In this document: one piece after another, positions 4,989-7,021 of the stretch | Layout of the letters: each line of letters starts with the position of its first letter | Position numbering within the stretch: the stretch's first letter is position 1 | DNA from: Candidatus Methanofastidiosia archaeon | Lineage (GTDB): Archaea; Methanobacteriota_B; Thermococci; Methanofastidiosales; NM3 | Assembly (NCBI GenBank): GCA_020854925.1 | Contig: JAHKLV010000095.1 | Coordinates: 1 to 7,021, forward strand | Direction of reading: 5' to 3' | Length of the DNA stretch: 7,021 nt | The notes under the pieces: generated by a model | What the model saw: only the letters and a program-made list of their open reading frames with translations | Databases searched by the model: none | What the model was told of the DNA's origin: nothing | Translations under genes and position numbers: made by a program

Positions 4989-5620
4989 AGGTCATCACAT
5001 AGTGTCGTAAGCTCGCGGTAAGCCGCGAGGGGATCATACTTGAAAATGCCCGACCCCACCACGAAATGATCGCCTCCCGCCTGGATAAGGGCACGGATGT
5101 TGTCCCGCGAAACACCACCGTCCACAAGGATCTCAAAGGGGAGCTCCCGGTCACCGCGGTATTGGTCGTACCATGAAACGGTCTCGTAGGTGCTCGCCTC
5201 AAACGGCGCACCCCCGAAGCCGGGGTGGACTCCCATGACCACCACAAAATCAATCGATGACAAAATATCAGGGGAAAGTCGGGGCGAATCCGGATTGACG
5301 GCGATACCGAGGAGCGTTCCCTCTGGTACCGTGATGTCACGGGGATGCACCCCGGTCTCCGCATGGTAGGATATCATCTCCTGGGGGATATCGGCAAACA
5401 TGTCGATGAATCGCTGCGGTTCACGCACCATGTAATGGACATCAAGGGCAAAGCCGAAGGTGTCGTATATCTCCTGGATAAGCTTGGGGCCGAAGCTGAT
5501 ATTTGGTACGAACACACCATCTTCCAAGTCGACATGGAGCATGGGGGCGACACCGTGAAGCGGTTCCAGCAGCTCCTTAAGCCGGAGATGCGAAGCGGAG
5601 AGGATCGAAGGCAGAATCAT
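4985..5620 (-). CDS. rpe: Ribulose-phosphate 3-epimerase
   Basis: A 211-residue TIM-barrel enzyme interconverting ribulose-5-phosphate and xylulose-5-phosphate. Motifs are ILPSILSAS (2-10), HVDLEDGVFVPN (29-40), LDVHYMV (59-65), VVVMGVHPGFGG (126-137), LVDGGV (165-170) and the phosphate-binding VGSGIF (188-193). The four metal ligands of the family are present as His29, Asp31, His62 and Asp167. Two departures are seen: Glu33 where the family usually has a methionine (VMDG), and His132 in VHPGFGG where Asn or Glu is common. I chose ATG 5620 because MILPSIL matches the family N-terminus; an in-frame GTG at 5638 would add six residues. Neither start has a strong ribosome binding site. It leads the operon, and its stop overlaps the transketolase start. 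Confidence 0.92.
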   Translation of the reverse strand: MILPSILSASHLRLKELLEPLHGVAPMLHVDLEDGVFVPNISFGPKLIQEIYDTFGFALDVHYMVREPQRFIDMFADIPQEMISYHAETGVHPRDITVPEGTLLGIAVNPDSPRLSPDILSSIDFVVVMGVHPGFGGAPFEASTYETVSWYDQYRGDRELPFEILVDGGVSRDNIRALIQAGGDHFVVGSGIFKYDPLAAYRELTTLCDDL

Positions 5621-5666
5621 GGGACCAACACGCGCCACGTTGTATGTATGGGGCTAGGTGGCGGGC

Positions 5667-5674
5667 TTAAAAAA
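5667..5674 (-). promoter_or_regulatory. TATA-like element of the pentose phosphate operon
   Basis: The minus strand reads TTTTTTAA here. Its position predicts transcription starting near 5644, about 24 bases before the ATG at 5620 or 6 bases before the GTG at 5638. It is the best AT-rich box in the otherwise GC-rich stretch before the operon. Confidence 0.5.
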
Positions 5675-5718
5675 CGTTGCGGTAAGCACTATTACTCGGC
5701 AGGTCACGAACGAAAAGC

Positions 5719-5726
5719 AATAAATA
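5719..5726 (+). promoter_or_regulatory. TATA-like element of the PEP carboxylase gene
   Basis: AATAAATA is centred about 25 bases before the ATG at 5748. That spacing places the transcription start at or next to the start codon. No GGAGG-like sequence lies between them, which fits a leaderless transcript. Confidence 0.5.
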
Positions 5727-5747
5727 GCCACGATACCATCTATCCCC

Positions 5748-7021
5748 ATGACAAAAGTTCCGCGCTGTATGAGCACCCAGCATCCCGACAACGTCAACCC
5801 CCCCTTCTTCGCTGACGCGCCGGAGCTCAGCGGAGAGGACGAAATACAGGAAGCATACTATGTCTTTTCACACCTTTCCTGCGACGAGCAGATGTGGGAC
5901 TGTGAGGGAAAGGAGATTGACAACTTCGTCATCAAAAAGCTTCTTTCCCGATACGAGGACTATTTTTCTGAACACATCATCGGTGAGGACGCCTTTATCA
6001 CCTTCAGAGTACCGAATCCGCAGCTCGAGCGCACGGAGGCAAAGATCCTCCTTGAGACGCTTGAGTCCATTCCCCGTTCCTATGACACGGCAAACACCTT
6101 CTACCGGCGTGACGTGACCCCCATCTTTGAGGTCATCCTGCCCATGACCACGAATCCCACCGAGCTCAATCACATCTATCACTACTATCGTGATTTTGTC
6201 GCCGGCAAGCAGGACAAGACCATCTACAAAGGGACCTCCATACGCGAGTGGATTGGCGAGTTCAAGCCAGATACCGTCAATGTCATCCCTCTCGTCGAGG
6301 ACTATGAACATATCCTCCACGTGGACAGCATCGTCGGTGACTACATCTCCGACAAGGACCTTGACTACCAGCGCGTCTTCCTTGCCAGAAGCGACCCCGC
6401 CATGAACTATGGATTCTACTCAGCCATCGTTCTCACCAAGATTGCGCTGCAACGCCTTAAGGTGCTCGAAAGGGAAAGCGGCGTCGATATCTACCCTATC
6501 ATCGGCGTAGGGACGGCACCGTTTCGAGGAAACCTTTCCCCCCTGACGGTGGAAAGCTTTGCCGATGAGTACCCGTCGCTCATGACCTACACGCTCCAGT
6601 CCGCCTTCAAGTACGACTACACGCCGCAGGAAGTGGTGGCGGGCGTCGAGGCATTAAAGGAGAAACACCGCAAGAATCCGAGATTCGTCGATGAGGAGGC
6701 CGGACTCGAGGTGATAGCACGCTACTCTGCCCAGTACCAAAAAGAGGTCAAGCAGCTAGCGCCACTCATCAACACCATGGCCCGCTACATCCCCTCCCGC
6801 CGCAAGCGCAAGCTTCACATAAGCCTTTTTGGCTATTCGCGCAACATGGACGGAGTGAGCCTTCCGCGTGCCATCGCATTCACGGCAAGCCTCTACTCAC
6901 TCGGCTTTCCCCCCGAGCTTTTGGGGCTGAGCAGCCTTTCAAGCGAGGATATCGATATCCTCAGGCGCATCCACATCAACTTCGACGAAACGCTGTCGTC
7001 GGCCCTTGCCTACTACAATCC
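5748..7021 (+). CDS. ppcA: Archaeal-type phosphoenolpyruvate carboxylase, partial (3' end outside window)
   Basis: An open frame of 424 codons continues past the right edge; archaeal-type enzymes are about 480-500 residues, so roughly 85 percent is present. It carboxylates PEP with bicarbonate to oxaloacetate, feeding the incomplete TCA pathway and aspartate family in the cytoplasm. The start MTKVPRCMSTQHPDNV is highly characteristic of the archaeal (PpcA) class, which is much shorter than the bacterial/plant enzyme. Other conserved stretches are DEQMWDCEGKEID (46-58), FLARSDPAMNYG (211-222), GVGTAPFRGNLSP (253-265, the glycine-rich PEP-site loop) and the basic RRKRK (351-355). The ATG at 5748 fits the family start; no ribosome binding site precedes it. 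It is divergent from the pentose phosphate operon across about 127 bases. No frameshift is seen in the part present. Confidence 0.95.
   Translation, partial: MTKVPRCMSTQHPDNVNPPFFADAPELSGEDEIQEAYYVFSHLSCDEQMWDCEGKEIDNFVIKKLLSRYEDYFSEHIIGEDAFITFRVPNPQLERTEAKILLETLESIPRSYDTANTFYRRDVTPIFEVILPMTTNPTELNHIYHYYRDFVAGKQDKTIYKGTSIREWIGEFKPDTVNVIPLVEDYEHILHVDSIVGDYISDKDLDYQRVFLARSDPAMNYGFYSAIVLTKIALQRLKVLERESGVDIYPIIGVGTAPFRGNLSPLTVESFADEYPSLMTYTLQSAFKYDYTPQEVVAGVEALKEKHRKNPRFVDEEAGLEVIARYSAQYQKEVKQLAPLINTMARYIPSRRKRKLHISLFGYSRNMDGVSLPRAIAFTASLYSLGFPPELLGLSSLSSEDIDILRRIHINFDETLSSALAYYN

Overview
The window looks like a euryarchaeal methanogen chromosome, most likely of the Methanomicrobiales type (inference). 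The reasons are an archaeal-type phosphoenolpyruvate carboxylase, a split (two-subunit) transketolase, a protein resembling the methanogen family DUF2117, AT-rich TATA boxes 25-40 bases before starts, GGTG/GGAG-type ribosome binding sites, and T-rich rather than hairpin-plus-U terminators. Coding DNA is GC-rich; the control regions around 2130-2225 and 2445-2610 are strongly AT-rich.

Layout, left to right. (1) 1-1388, minus strand: an alpha-helical repeat protein followed 4 bases later by a DUF2117-like protein that runs off the left edge. (2) 1456-1800, plus strand: a small protein with four predicted membrane segments, divergent from (1), followed by GC-rich hairpins. (3) 1869-2443, minus strand: two short, separately promoted, paralogous exported proteins. 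Both carry the hexapeptide GLYWGD directly after the predicted signal-peptide cleavage site and again as their last six residues. I do not recognise them; they are the most unusual content of the window. (4) 2612-5620, minus strand: a tightly overlapping four-gene operon in transcription order ribulose-phosphate 3-epimerase, transketolase N-terminal subunit, transketolase C-terminal subunit, transaldolase. This is the non-oxidative pentose phosphate pathway, lacking only ribose-5-phosphate isomerase. (5) 5748-7021, plus strand: archaeal-type PEP carboxylase, divergent from the operon and cut by the right edge.

Function. The operon interconverts triose and hexose phosphates with erythrose-4-phosphate and pentose phosphates, supplying ribose for nucleotides and erythrose-4-phosphate for aromatic compounds. 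The divergent carboxylase makes oxaloacetate from PEP for the incomplete TCA branch. Together they form a biosynthetic central-carbon locus. The twin-GLYWGD genes sit just downstream of this operon but have their own promoters and no obvious metabolic tie to it. They look like a self-contained pair of small secreted or surface peptides.
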